The notes under the pieces are model-generated. The model made no database searches, was not told where the DNA came from, and was given only the letters and a program-made list of their open reading frames with translations. Shown here one piece after another: positions 26,558 to 35,007 of a stretch of DNA of 64,000 nucleotides. A program made the position numbers and the translations under genes. The DNA lies in contig NZ_FOIC01000007.1 in the NCBI RefSeq assembly GCF_900111485.1, positions 62,001-126,000 on the forward strand, given 5' to 3'. Source of the stretch: Natrinema hispanicum (GTDB taxonomy: Archaea; Halobacteriota; Halobacteria; Halobacteriales; Natrialbaceae). Position 1 is the stretch's first letter, and every line of letters starts with the position of its first letter.

Positions 26558-29500
26558 TCAGCACTCGCTCCAGCCACAGGACTCGCAGGTCTTGCAGCCT
26601 TCGGAGAAGTATAGCGACATCGACCCACAGTCGGGACACTCCGGCGACTCGCCGGCATCGATGAGATCTTGAGTCGCATCGTCGTCGGCAGCCGCCGCGC
26701 CGCCCTGTGCGGCGGCCGCACCGCCGTCGGTTTCATGACCGGCGGGTTCGACGCGATCCGCGTCAGCCGACTCCTCGAGCGTCTGTTGTTTCGGATACGG
26801 CTTGTCGATCTCGCCCTCGAGATAGCGACGCATCGCGGTACCGATCGCATCGGGGATCGACTGGATCTGCTCGCCCTTGTCCCAGGCGACCTTGGGACTG
26901 CGGGTCCCACAGAGCTCGTCGACGATCTCGTCTGGATCGACGCCCGAGCGCAGCGAGGTCGAGATTACCTTCGCCAGCGCCTCGGTAAAGGAGTTGGTGA
27001 AACCACCAGAGTGGCCGATGTTGGCGAACAGCTCGAACGGCTGGCCGGTCTCGGGATCTTCGTTGATCGTGACGTAGATCTTCCCGTAGCCGGTGTCGAT
27101 GCGCTGGCTGACGCCCTGAAGGGCGTCGGGCCGTTCGCGCTTCTCGGTAAAGTCGACCTGCATCGGCTCGGCGTCGCCCAGCAGCGAGTCGACGTCGTCC
27201 TCGAGGACGTCCTGAACCTCCTCGCTCTCGAGGAACTGCTCTAAGCCGCCGAAGATCTCGTCGATCTGCTCGACCAGCGTCTCGGCTGCTTCGGTCTCGT
27301 CAGCGAAGTCGGCGTTGTCCGCCCGCGTCGTCAGGACCTGTTTGCTGCGGGTGCCGTCACGGTAGTAGGTGACGCCTTTCCCGCCGTGATCGTAAATGTA
27401 CTCGAACACGTCCTTGGCGTCTTCGAGCGTGGAGTCGTTGGGCGCGTTGACGGTCTTCGAAATCGCGGAGTCGACGCCCTCCTGACAGGCGACCTGCACG
27501 CCGGCGTGCTCTTTTGCCGAGAGATCACCGGTCGTGACGAACAGTTCGCCAATGGCGTCGGGCACCGTCGAGAGTCCCTCGACGCCGTTGAACTGGTTGG
27601 TCGCCATCTGCTCTTTGGCCTCTTCCTTGACCGCTTCGACGTCGATGTCGTTGTCCTCTAGGACGCGGAGGAAGTAGTCGTCGAACTCGACGAGCATCTC
27701 GTCGCCTTGAACGTCGTCGGAGACGTTCTTGTAGTAGGCAACGTTGTAAATGGGTTCACAGCCGCCGGTGGTGTTGCCGACCATGCTCGTGGTGCCTGTG
27801 GGGGCGATGGTCGTCGTGTTGTGGTTCCGGACTGGGAACCCGTCTTCCCACTCGTCGGCGTCGAGGCCGGTCTGCTTCTCGAACCACTCGCGGTACTCGG
27901 TCGGGTTCGCGTACTTGGACTTGTCCCACTCGTCGAAGCTCCCGCGCTCCTCGGCGAGTTCGTGGGATGTCCACTTCGAGGTGTGGTCGATGTGGGTCAT
28001 CAGCTGGCGCGCGACCTCGTTGGAGGCTTCGCTGCCGTACTCCATGCCAAGTTGGATGTACAGCTGCGCCAGACCCATGATGCCCAGGCCGATCTTGCGC
28101 ATCTCCCGGACCTTCTGTTCGATCTTCTCGACTGGGAAGTCCGACATCGTGACGACGTTCTCGAGGAATCGGGTACCCATCTCGATGCGGCGGTCGAGGT
28201 CCTCGAAGTCGACGGCGTCGTCGAGGAAAGCGTCTACGGCGTCCGCGAGCGTGTCGTACTCATCGCCGTGCTCGTCGTACCAGACGCGCCAGTCAGGGGC
28301 CTCGAGGTCCGCAAGCGTCGAGAGGTTGATGTGGCCGAGGTTACAGGCCTCGTACTCCTCGAGGGGCTGCTCGCCGCAGGGGTTCGTCGCAAGGATGCGG
28401 TGGTCGGGGTGTTTCTCGACGTCGAAGGAGTGTTGCTTGTTCACCCGCTCGAGGTAGATAATGCCGGGTTCGCCGTTCTCGTGAGCGCCCTCGACGATGT
28501 CGTCCCAGAGTTCTTCGGCGGGGATCGACAGCTCCTCGCCGACCTCGACGTATTCGCCGAGGCCGAATATGTCGTAGAGCTCTTTCGTCTCTTCCGTTGC
28601 GATGTGTGCCTCGCCCGTTCGGGGGTTGGTGAACGTAAACTCCTCGCCGTTCTGGACGGCCTCCATGAAGTCGTCGGTGATGCCGACGGAGATGTTGAAG
28701 TTCGAGAGGTGGCCCTCGACGGCGTTCCGGAGATGCTTGGGGACCCGCCCCTCGTCGTCGATGAGTTCGCGGGCTTCGTCCAAGGCGTCCTGGAAGGAGG
28801 TGTGGGTGTAGTCGTCGGGGTCGTTCAGGCGCAGCGTCTCGGCCAGCGAGACGTCCTTGTTCTTGGCGTGGATGAACTGGATGACGTCGGGGTGGGAGAC
28901 GCGCATGACGCCCATCTGCGCGCCGCGGCGAGCGCCGCCCTGGGCGATCGTCTCGCACATCTGGTCGTACGTGCGCATGAACGTGATCGGTCCCGACGCG
29001 ATGCCGCCGGTCGAGCCAACCGCGTCGCCGTAGGGACGGAGCCGCCAGAAGGCATAGCCCATGCCGCCGCCGCTCTGGAAGACCTGCGCGGCCTCCTTGG
29101 CGGTCTGATGGATATCGTCGATGTCGTCGTCGGGAGAGTCGACGAAACACGCCGAGAGCTGTTGGAGTTCGTCGCCCGCGTTCATCAGGGTCGGCGAGTT
29201 CGGCATGAAGTCGAGGTTCGCCATCATCTCTTGGAACTCGTCGGCGACGTCCTCGACGTGCTCGCGGATCTCGTCGGGGAGCTCGGGGACGACGGTGTCG
29301 TAGGCGAACTTGTTGACGTTGTAGATAGAAAGCGTCGTTTCAGTATCGTCGTCCGCGGTGGTACCGGCACCGAAGACCTCCTCGGCGAGTTCGTCTCGCC
29401 GCGGGTGGTCGGGCTTGAGTTGGTCGGGCGTGACCGTAATCTCGAGGTCCTGCTTTTCGGCCTCGTAGACGGCTTCTGCGAGCGCGATGTTCTTTCCGAC

Positions 29501-29677
29501 GCGCTCGAAGAGATCCTCCTGTTCTTCGATGAGGTCGCCGTCGGCGTTCTTGCGCAGATAGCGCGCTGGCAGAATGTTGTGGTAGGCGTTGTCGGTCAGT
29601 CGCTCCTCGAGGGTGTCGCCCTCGGTGCGCTTGATCGGGAGGGTCAACTCCGCCGCAGAGAGGTCGGTGTTGCTCAT
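26558..29677 (-). CDS. nrdJ: Adenosylcobalamin-dependent (class II) ribonucleotide reductase
   Basis: Reduces ribonucleotides to deoxyribonucleotides using a B12-derived thiyl radical. 1039 residues. Motifs in order: NSPTLMNAGDELQQLSACFV (first active-site Cys), GGAIASGP-like substrate loop at STGGIASGPITFMRTYDQM, NPCGEQPLEEYEACNLGHINLS (radical and acceptor residues), and PTGTTSMVGNTTGGCEPIYN. A zinc-ribbon tail CPDCGSMSLYF ... CKTCESCGWSEC ends the protein, holding the cysteines that re-reduce the active site. No intein is visible. No thioredoxin or B12 genes are adjacent. Confidence 0.93.
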   Translation of the reverse strand: MSNTDLSAAELTLPIKRTEGDTLEERLTDNAYHNILPARYLRKNADGDLIEEQEDLFERVGKNIALAEAVYEAEKQDLEITVTPDQLKPDHPRRDELAEEVFGAGTTADDDTETTLSIYNVNKFAYDTVVPELPDEIREHVEDVADEFQEMMANLDFMPNSPTLMNAGDELQQLSACFVDSPDDDIDDIHQTAKEAAQVFQSGGGMGYAFWRLRPYGDAVGSTGGIASGPITFMRTYDQMCETIAQGGARRGAQMGVMRVSHPDVIQFIHAKNKDVSLAETLRLNDPDDYTHTSFQDALDEARELIDDEGRVPKHLRNAVEGHLSNFNISVGITDDFMEAVQNGEEFTFTNPRTGEAHIATEETKELYDIFGLGEYVEVGEELSIPAEELWDDIVEGAHENGEPGIIYLERVNKQHSFDVEKHPDHRILATNPCGEQPLEEYEACNLGHINLSTLADLEAPDWRVWYDEHGDEYDTLADAVDAFLDDAVDFEDLDRRIEMGTRFLENVVTMSDFPVEKIEQKVREMRKIGLGIMGLAQLYIQLGMEYGSEASNEVARQLMTHIDHTSKWTSHELAEERGSFDEWDKSKYANPTEYREWFEKQTGLDADEWEDGFPVRNHNTTTIAPTGTTSMVGNTTGGCEPIYNVAYYKNVSDDVQGDEMLVEFDDYFLRVLEDNDIDVEAVKEEAKEQMATNQFNGVEGLSTVPDAIGELFVTTGDLSAKEHAGVQVACQEGVDSAISKTVNAPNDSTLEDAKDVFEYIYDHGGKGVTYYRDGTRSKQVLTTRADNADFADETEAAETLVEQIDEIFGGLEQFLESEEVQDVLEDDVDSLLGDAEPMQVDFTEKRERPDALQGVSQRIDTGYGKIYVTINEDPETGQPFELFANIGHSGGFTNSFTEALAKVISTSLRSGVDPDEIVDELCGTRSPKVAWDKGEQIQSIPDAIGTAMRRYLEGEIDKPYPKQQTLEESADADRVEPAGHETDGGAAAAQGGAAAADDDATQDLIDAGESPECPDCGSMSLYFSEGCKTCESCGWSEC

Positions 29678-30115
29678 TCGCGAGCCACCTCGTCGCTACA
29701 CCGCTGCAACGCGTCGATTCTGGCGTGGGTCCGGGTCCTGACTCTAATCATTCGTGACGAAGGTTCAGTATTCACGTATTCATCTTAAGCGTGGTGTTTT
29801 CTCCTACTCTTCTTGTAGTAGTACAAATCTAGTTGTATAGATGTCTCTGTAGCCTATCGTGTCTAGGTCTCCCGCGGCCGTCGAAACGGCCGCCTGTGCG
29901 GTCACTCACTTCTACGTGGCCGACCGTCTTAACGATTTTCAGACCGAACTGAAAGTGATTGTAAGCGACGATATCCCGTCGCTTTCGTGAGATTTTCTCT
30001 TTCACAAAGCAGCGACCGGGTGGTTCGAGTCGCCGACTCCCGACTGATCACTCACTGGCGCTGATTAGTTACGATATCCAGAAAGATTACGTCGCTGTAG
30101 TGTGGTAAATCACAT
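29678..30115. other. Intergenic region with two strong hairpins
   Basis: No gene is supported. Two inverted repeats stand out: GCGGCCGT-cgaa-ACGGCCGC at 29874-29893 (8-bp perfect stem) and AGCGACG-atatcc-CGTCGCT at 29964-29983 (7-bp stem), the second followed by T-rich sequence. TATA-like sequence (TAGTTGTATAG) lies at about 29830. Together these could mark a small RNA on the plus strand, or a leader of nrdJ on the minus strand. Neither is proven. Confidence 0.4.
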
Positions 30116-30307
30116 ATGCTCGACGCACTCACGTCGGTACCACCGATCCTGCTGGTGCTGACTGCGCTTGCCGCCTTCGCCGTTGTCGTCGTCGCGGTCA
30201 AGATCGCGATCAAACTCGCCGTTAGAATCGGGATCGTCGCCGCCGTCGTCCTCGCGGGGCTCTACGCTGCTGGCATCACTGATCTCTCGTTTCTCCCCTT
30301 TTTCTGA
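30116..30307 (+). CDS. Small two-helix membrane protein
   Basis: A 63-residue very hydrophobic protein with two membrane segments (about residues 9-28 and 33-53) separated by a short basic KIAIKLAVR segment. It ends LSFLPFF. Such short membrane proteins are common in haloarchaea next to tRNA or metabolic genes; function unknown. Composition and the absence of competing frames support it as a gene. No clear operon partner. Confidence 0.6.
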   Translation: MLDALTSVPPILLVLTALAAFAVVVVAVKIAIKLAVRIGIVAAVVLAGLYAAGITDLSFLPFF

Positions 30308-30434
30308 GCGCTACCGTCCCGTTTCGCTGCCACGAAACCGCAGGCTTGTCGGACTCATACGGTCTGCTGTAACTGTGTACCGGTGGAACCGCGACCGTCC
30401 TGAGTTGCACCGGACTGATTTACCGGAGTCCGTA

Positions 30435-31082
30435 TCAGACCTGCGCGAGGAAATTCTCAATCACGTCGTGGCCGGCCGCCGTGAGCACGCTTTCGGGATG
30501 GAACTGCACGCACTCGAGGGGATACTCGCGGTGGCGCACGCCCATGACGAGCGTCTCCTCGCCGTGGTCTGCGGTCGCCGACACCTCGAAACAGTCGGGA
30601 ACCTCGGTCGCGACCAGGGAGTGGTACCGGCCCGCGCGAAAGCCCTGCTCTAAGCCGGCGAAGACGCCCTCGCCGTCGTGGTCGACTGCTGAGGCCTTGC
30701 CGTGGATCGGTTCGGGAGCCCGACCGACAGTCCCACCGTATTCGTAGACGGCGGCCTCGAGGCCTAGACAGACCCCCAGCGTCGGCACTTCGGGGGAGAG
30801 GTCACGGAGCACGGCCATCGAGACACCGACGTCGCGGTCGTGTTTCGGGTGGCCGGGGCCGGGGCTGATGACGATCGCATCAGGGTCGACGGCGCGCACG
30901 TCCGCAAGCGAGGCCGTGTTCTTCAGCACCTCGGTTTCAGTGTTGGATAGCTGGCTGACGTACTCGACGAGATTGTACGTAAAGGAGTCGTAGTTGTCGA
31001 TGAACAGGACCGTGATCGACTCCGCTGTCACGCCGTCGTGCTCGTCTTCGATCGCGTCTACTTCATCTGTCGTCGTGTTCAT
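30435..31082 (-). CDS. trpG: Anthranilate synthase component II (glutamine amidotransferase)
   Basis: Supplies ammonia from glutamine to TrpE for anthranilate synthesis. Class I amidotransferase motifs: VLFIDNYDSFTYNLVEY at the N-terminus, VISPGPGHP, the nucleophile region VPTLGVCLGLEA, and the His-Glu pair in VQFHPESV. The residue pair after the GVCLG turn is LE here rather than the more usual HQ. 215 residues including a ~22-residue acidic N-terminal extension. Its ATG overlaps the trpE stop (ATGA). It is the last gene of trpD-trpF-trpE-trpG. Confidence 0.93.
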   Translation of the reverse strand: MNTTTDEVDAIEDEHDGVTAESITVLFIDNYDSFTYNLVEYVSQLSNTETEVLKNTASLADVRAVDPDAIVISPGPGHPKHDRDVGVSMAVLRDLSPEVPTLGVCLGLEAAVYEYGGTVGRAPEPIHGKASAVDHDGEGVFAGLEQGFRAGRYHSLVATEVPDCFEVSATADHGEETLVMGVRHREYPLECVQFHPESVLTAAGHDVIENFLAQV

Positions 31083-32797
31083 CGACTCACCTCCGGCGTT
31101 GCTTCCGCGTCACCGATGTTCGACTCCGCAGCCGGGCGTTCAATCTCCTCGAGCGCCGCTAAAACGCCACCCATCTTCTTTTCTGTCTCCTCGTACTCGG
31201 CGGTCGGGTCGCTGTCGGCGACCAGTCCTGCACCGGCCTGTACCGTAACGCGGTCCTGATCACCCTCGTTTTCGACAGTTGCAGTCCGGATCACGATCGC
31301 AAAGTCTGCATCACCGGTCCACGAGTAGTAGCCGACGCCGCCGCCGTAGAGGCCGCGTGGCTCAGTCTCGAGGTCGTCGATAATCTCCATCGCGCGGATC
31401 TTCGGCGCGCCCGAAAGCGTCCCGGCAGGGAACGACGCTCGGGTTGCGTCGAACGCGTCGGGAGACTCCGTCTCCCGGGCTGCCGAACGTGTTTCGGCAA
31501 CATCCGAATCGTCGGCCAGCCGGCCGGTCACTGTCGACTCGATGTGCTGGACGTGGCTGTACTTGAGGACGTTCATGAACTCGTCGACGCGAACGGACCC
31601 TGGCTCCGAGACGCGGCGCACGTCGTTGCGCGCCAGATCGACCAGCATCGTGTGTTCGGCTCGCTCCTTGCCGTCGGCGAGCATCTCGCCCGCGAGTCGG
31701 CGATCCTCGACGGGACTCGAGCCTCGGTCGCAGGTCCCCGCGATCGGATTGGACATGACCTCGCGGCCGCGCACCGAGATGAGCGTCTCGGGGCTGGCCC
31801 CGACAACGGTCAGGTCGTCGTGGTCGAGCAGATACATATACGGCGACGGGTTCACCTCGCGCATCGCCTCGTAGAAACCGAGGGGATCGATGTCGCCGTA
31901 CAGCTCTCGCGTCCGGGAGATCACGCCCTGATAGATGTCGCCGTCGAGGACGTGCTCTTTGGCCTGCCGAACGCTTTCCTCGTATTCGTCTTTCGGCCCC
32001 GCGACCTCGTCCTCGCGGACGAACCCGCCAGTCTCGGGCTGGTCGGCTTCGCGCAGCGTTGCGGCGACGGCGGCCGCCTCGTCGACGAGCGCGTCGTACA
32101 CCGCATCGGGATCGTCGTCGGCCTCGAGGACGGGCGTAAAGACCAGCGAGACCGTCCCGTCGCGTTCGTCGAACGCCAGCGTCTTCGTCGTCAGGAGGAA
32201 CTGCGCGTCGGGGAATCGCGAGTCGGGCCGCTCGAGTCCGACCTCCTCAAGCCAGAGGTCGTAGACGGCGTCGTAGGCCAGAAAGCCGACCAGCCCGCCC
32301 TCGAGATGCTGCCGATCGTGGTCGGGGACGTTCTCGAGGCGTACGTCCGGCATCGCCGCCCGGAGCGCGTCGACGGTGTCGCCGTCGGCGTCCGTCTCGA
32401 TCGCTGCAAGCGGCGCGTCGTCGGACAGCGCTTCGACTGTTGCGTCGCCGGATTCGACCGTCACGACGGCGTCGGGATCGTAGCCCACGTAGGAGTAGCG
32501 CGCGTGGCGTGCGGCACCCGTGGTACTCGGCCGGAAGGCACCATCGGGGTCGCTCGAGGCGGTCTTTTCGGCACTCTCGAGGAGGAACGCGTACGGCGTG
32601 CGGTCGCGGTCGGTCGCCCCAGAACGACCGGTGAGTGCGGCATAGGCTGCAAGCGGGGTTGTATCGACCTCGAGGGTCGCGACGGTGCGGACGACGACCG
32701 GCTGGTCTGCTCGGTCCGCGCTCGCATCCGCGTAGGAACGAAACGTTTCGCGGTCGATGTCGAACGTCGACGGCTCAGTAGTATCGGACTCGGTCAT
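31079..32797 (-). CDS. trpE: Anthranilate synthase component I
   Basis: Converts chorismate to anthranilate with TrpG. The chorismate-binding domain is in the second half: KEHVLDGDIYQGVISR, NPSPYMYLLDHDDLTVVGASPE, PIAGTCDRGSS, LVDLARNDVRRV and the final SFPAGTLSGAPKIRAMEII. The N-terminal region carries the expected tryptophan-feedback domain (LLESAEK-like segment FLLESAEKTAS near residue 55). The ATG at 32797 follows the trpF stop by five bases; a GTG at 32806 would overlap it. 572 residues. Confidence 0.93.
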   Translation of the reverse strand: MTESDTTEPSTFDIDRETFRSYADASADRADQPVVVRTVATLEVDTTPLAAYAALTGRSGATDRDRTPYAFLLESAEKTASSDPDGAFRPSTTGAARHARYSYVGYDPDAVVTVESGDATVEALSDDAPLAAIETDADGDTVDALRAAMPDVRLENVPDHDRQHLEGGLVGFLAYDAVYDLWLEEVGLERPDSRFPDAQFLLTTKTLAFDERDGTVSLVFTPVLEADDDPDAVYDALVDEAAAVAATLREADQPETGGFVREDEVAGPKDEYEESVRQAKEHVLDGDIYQGVISRTRELYGDIDPLGFYEAMREVNPSPYMYLLDHDDLTVVGASPETLISVRGREVMSNPIAGTCDRGSSPVEDRRLAGEMLADGKERAEHTMLVDLARNDVRRVSEPGSVRVDEFMNVLKYSHVQHIESTVTGRLADDSDVAETRSAARETESPDAFDATRASFPAGTLSGAPKIRAMEIIDDLETEPRGLYGGGVGYYSWTGDADFAIVIRTATVENEGDQDRVTVQAGAGLVADSDPTAEYEETEKKMGGVLAALEEIERPAAESNIGDAEATPEVSR

Positions 32798-32802
32798 GGT
32801 GA

Positions 32803-33459
32803 TCACGGCTCCGGCTCCGCCGGGCGGGCGGCGGTCTTCGCTCGGCTGACGAACGATTGGACGGCATCAACGTCTTTGACGCCGCCGCGTTTCTCCACGC
32901 CGCTTGCGACGTCGACGGCGAACGGCTCGACGGTCCTGACTGCATCGGTGACGTTTGCGGGCGTGAGCCCGCCCGCGAGGATCACCGGTGACTCGAGGTC
33001 GGCCGCGGCCGTACGGGTTCGATCCCAGTCGTGGGTCCGGCCGGTCCCGCCACCGCCGTCCTCGCCCGCGGTGTCGACGATGAGTCCGTCGACGACGCCG
33101 TCGTAGGCCTCAGCGCTCGTCACGTCATCGGCGTCGATCGCGAGCAGGAGATCGGTGTCGACTGCCGACTGCAGGGCGTCGAGGTCATCGGGATGGCCAC
33201 CGCCGTGGAGCTGGAGCGCGTCGGGCTCGACTGCCTCGACTAACTCGACTGCGTCGGCGGGATCGTCGACCATCGTCACGAGCACGCTCGTCACGAACGG
33301 CGGCGTGGCGGCTGCCAGCTCCGTCGCTCGTTCGACAGACACCTCACGCGGCGTGTCGACCGGTACGTCACAGATGATGCCGACCGCGTCCGCACCCGCG
33401 TCGACCGCCGCCGCGAGATCGGAGTCGCTGGTGAGTCCACAGACCTTGACTCGCGTCAT
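32803..33459 (-). CDS. trpF: Phosphoribosylanthranilate isomerase
   Basis: Catalyses the third committed step of tryptophan synthesis, the Amadori rearrangement of phosphoribosylanthranilate. The TIM-barrel enzyme starts VKVCGLTSDSDLAAAVDAGADAVG, containing the catalytic Cys in KVCGL. Later motifs are DALQLHGGGHPDD, VDTAGEDGGGGTGRTHDW (general-acid Asp region) and LAGGLTPANV with VASGVEKRGGVKD, the phosphate-binding loops. 218 residues, normal. It overlaps trpD by four bases (ATGA). Confidence 0.94.
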   Translation of the reverse strand: MTRVKVCGLTSDSDLAAAVDAGADAVGIICDVPVDTPREVSVERATELAAATPPFVTSVLVTMVDDPADAVELVEAVEPDALQLHGGGHPDDLDALQSAVDTDLLLAIDADDVTSAEAYDGVVDGLIVDTAGEDGGGGTGRTHDWDRTRTAAADLESPVILAGGLTPANVTDAVRTVEPFAVDVASGVEKRGGVKDVDAVQSFVSRAKTAARPAEPEP

Positions 33460-34472
33460 CGTCCCTCTGGCTGTGGCGTCACGCTACAAAGCTGCTCGAG
33501 TTTCCGGGCCGCCGCGCCGGATTCGATCGCCTCGTGGGCGGCATCGGCACCGGCCTCGAGCGAGGTGGCCTCGCCCGCGACGTAGATTGCCGCGCCCGCG
33601 TTCGCGAGTATAACGTCGCGTTTGGCACCGGTCACGTCGCCTTCGACGATGCCACGCATATCCGCGGCGTTCTCCTCGGGAGCGCCGCCGGCGATGTCGT
33701 CGATAGCGTGTTCGTCGAGGCCCAGATCAGCAGGCTCGAGTGTGTATTCCTCAACGGAGCGGCCGTCGACTTCGGCGGCGACGGTCTCGCCGTGGATAGC
33801 GATTTCGTCGGTGCCCGCACCGTGGACAACCAGTGCGCGCTCGATATCCATCCGCGAGAGGGCGTCCGCGAGCGTCGAGACGAGATCGGCGTCGTAGACG
33901 CCGACGACCTGTGCGTCCGCACCGGCGGGGTTGGTCAGCGGCCCGAGCACGTTGAAGATCGTCCGCATACCCAGCTCCTTGCGCGGGCCGATGACGGCCT
34001 TCATCGCCGGGTGGAACACCGGTGCGAGCATAAAGCCGATGCCGTCGTCTTCGATGGCTTCCTCGACCGCCGGCGGTTCGGCCTCGACGTTGACGCCGAC
34101 TTCCTCCAAGACGTCCGCGCTGCCCGACGACGATGAAACCGAGTAGTTGCCGTGCTTGGCGATCGGAACGCCAGCACCCGCAGCGACGATCGCGCTCGTC
34201 GTCGAGACGTTGATTGTATTGTAGTCATCGCCACCGGTGCCACAGGTGTCGACCAGCGGCTCGCGGTCCGGCGAGATCGTGCGGGCTGCCTCGCGCATCC
34301 CTTCGGCGAAGCCCGCAATCTCGGCTTCCGTCTCTCCTTTCGCGCGCAACGCCGTCAGGAGTGCGCCGATCTGTGCCTCCGTTGCACCCTCGAAAACGGC
34401 CGCTGAAGCCGCTCGAGCCTCGTTCTGTGTCAGATCCTGTCCCTCGGTCACTCGTTCGACGTACTCCTGCAT
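33456..34472 (-). CDS. trpD: Anthranilate phosphoribosyltransferase
   Basis: Transfers phosphoribose from PRPP to anthranilate. Motifs: VDTCGTGGDDYNTINVST, the PRPP-binding loop; KHGNYSVSSSSGSADVLEEVGV; HPAMKAVIGPRKELGMRTIFNVLGPLTNPA. 338 residues. The ATG before QEYVERVTEGQDL was chosen because it begins the conserved N-terminal helix, and a CTTAAG box lies about 55 bp upstream. It is the first gene of a compact trpDFEG operon, the usual haloarchaeal arrangement in which trpCBA lies elsewhere. Confidence 0.94.
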   Translation of the reverse strand: MQEYVERVTEGQDLTQNEARAASAAVFEGATEAQIGALLTALRAKGETEAEIAGFAEGMREAARTISPDREPLVDTCGTGGDDYNTINVSTTSAIVAAGAGVPIAKHGNYSVSSSSGSADVLEEVGVNVEAEPPAVEEAIEDDGIGFMLAPVFHPAMKAVIGPRKELGMRTIFNVLGPLTNPAGADAQVVGVYDADLVSTLADALSRMDIERALVVHGAGTDEIAIHGETVAAEVDGRSVEEYTLEPADLGLDEHAIDDIAGGAPEENAADMRGIVEGDVTGAKRDVILANAGAAIYVAGEATSLEAGADAAHEAIESGAAARKLEQLCSVTPQPEGR

Positions 34473-34483
34473 AGTGAACACCA

Positions 34484-34530
34484 ATGTACGTTGTTGTCTT
34501 GTAATGCCCAAATTCGTACATCAACTTAAG
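34484..34530 (-). promoter_or_regulatory. trpD promoter with TGTACG/CGTACA inverted sites
   Basis: Read on the minus strand, CTTAAG (34525-34530) would be the TATA-like box. It is followed by GATGTACG and, 24 bp later, CGTACATT, so ATGTACG at 34484-34490 and CGTACAT at 34515-34521 form an inverted pair around the expected transcription start. TGTACA-type sites are bound by TrpY in some archaea; a similar operator role here is inference. Confidence 0.45.
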
Positions 34531-34659
34531 CGTGTCGACCGGATGCGTGAGGGCGACTCCCGTACGGCCTTCGATTCGAAACCTTCAATTACGGTGGCGA
34601 GCAACGATTGAATGCAGTCAGGAAGCGTGGCAGTGAGGTCACGCAAACCGAAACCAGGC

Positions 34660-34734
34660 GGGTTGGTGGTCTAGTCTGGTTATGACACCTCCTTGACATG
34701 GAGGAGGCCGGCAGTTCAAATCTGCCCCAACCCA
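34660..34734 (+). tRNA. tRNA-Val (anticodon GAC)
   Basis: A 75-nt tRNA: acceptor GGGUUGG/CCAACCC with discriminator A, D arm in UGGUCUAGUCUGGUUAUGA, anticodon arm CCUCC-UUGACAU-GGAGG with anticodon GAC, and T arm GGCAG-UUCAAAU-CUGCC. It reads GUC/GUU valine codons. No encoded CCA, no intron. Confidence 0.95.
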
Positions 34735-35007
34735 CTAATTTTCCTGCGAACAAGTCCCTAAGTGGTGTATTCTTCCCACTCGAGAGTGATCAGGACGAAC
34801 TAGACACGGTGGGATCGACGAGCGAGCGTGGCGCTGACACTCCTGTGGACAAGCCGATCGTCTGAACCATCCCGAATCCGCTACAGACGTCTCGAGTCGA
34901 CTGTGCCTTTCCCCAGCAGAAGACCGGTCCGCCGAAACACCTGACCGAAAAATTGTCACTGTTTTCCACGATATTCGTTTATGCTACTACTCGATGCAAT
35001 ATAAGAC

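Noticed and set aside
27707-29788. A 693-codon open frame on the plus strand across nrdJ
   Set aside because: It is antisense to a complete class II ribonucleotide reductase; its Val/Leu/Asp/Arg-rich translation is typical of the reverse of haloarchaeal coding sequence and has no motif.
29678-30115. Search for RNase P RNA or SRP RNA in the gap
   Set aside because: Too short and lacking the conserved cores of those RNAs; only two simple hairpins are present.
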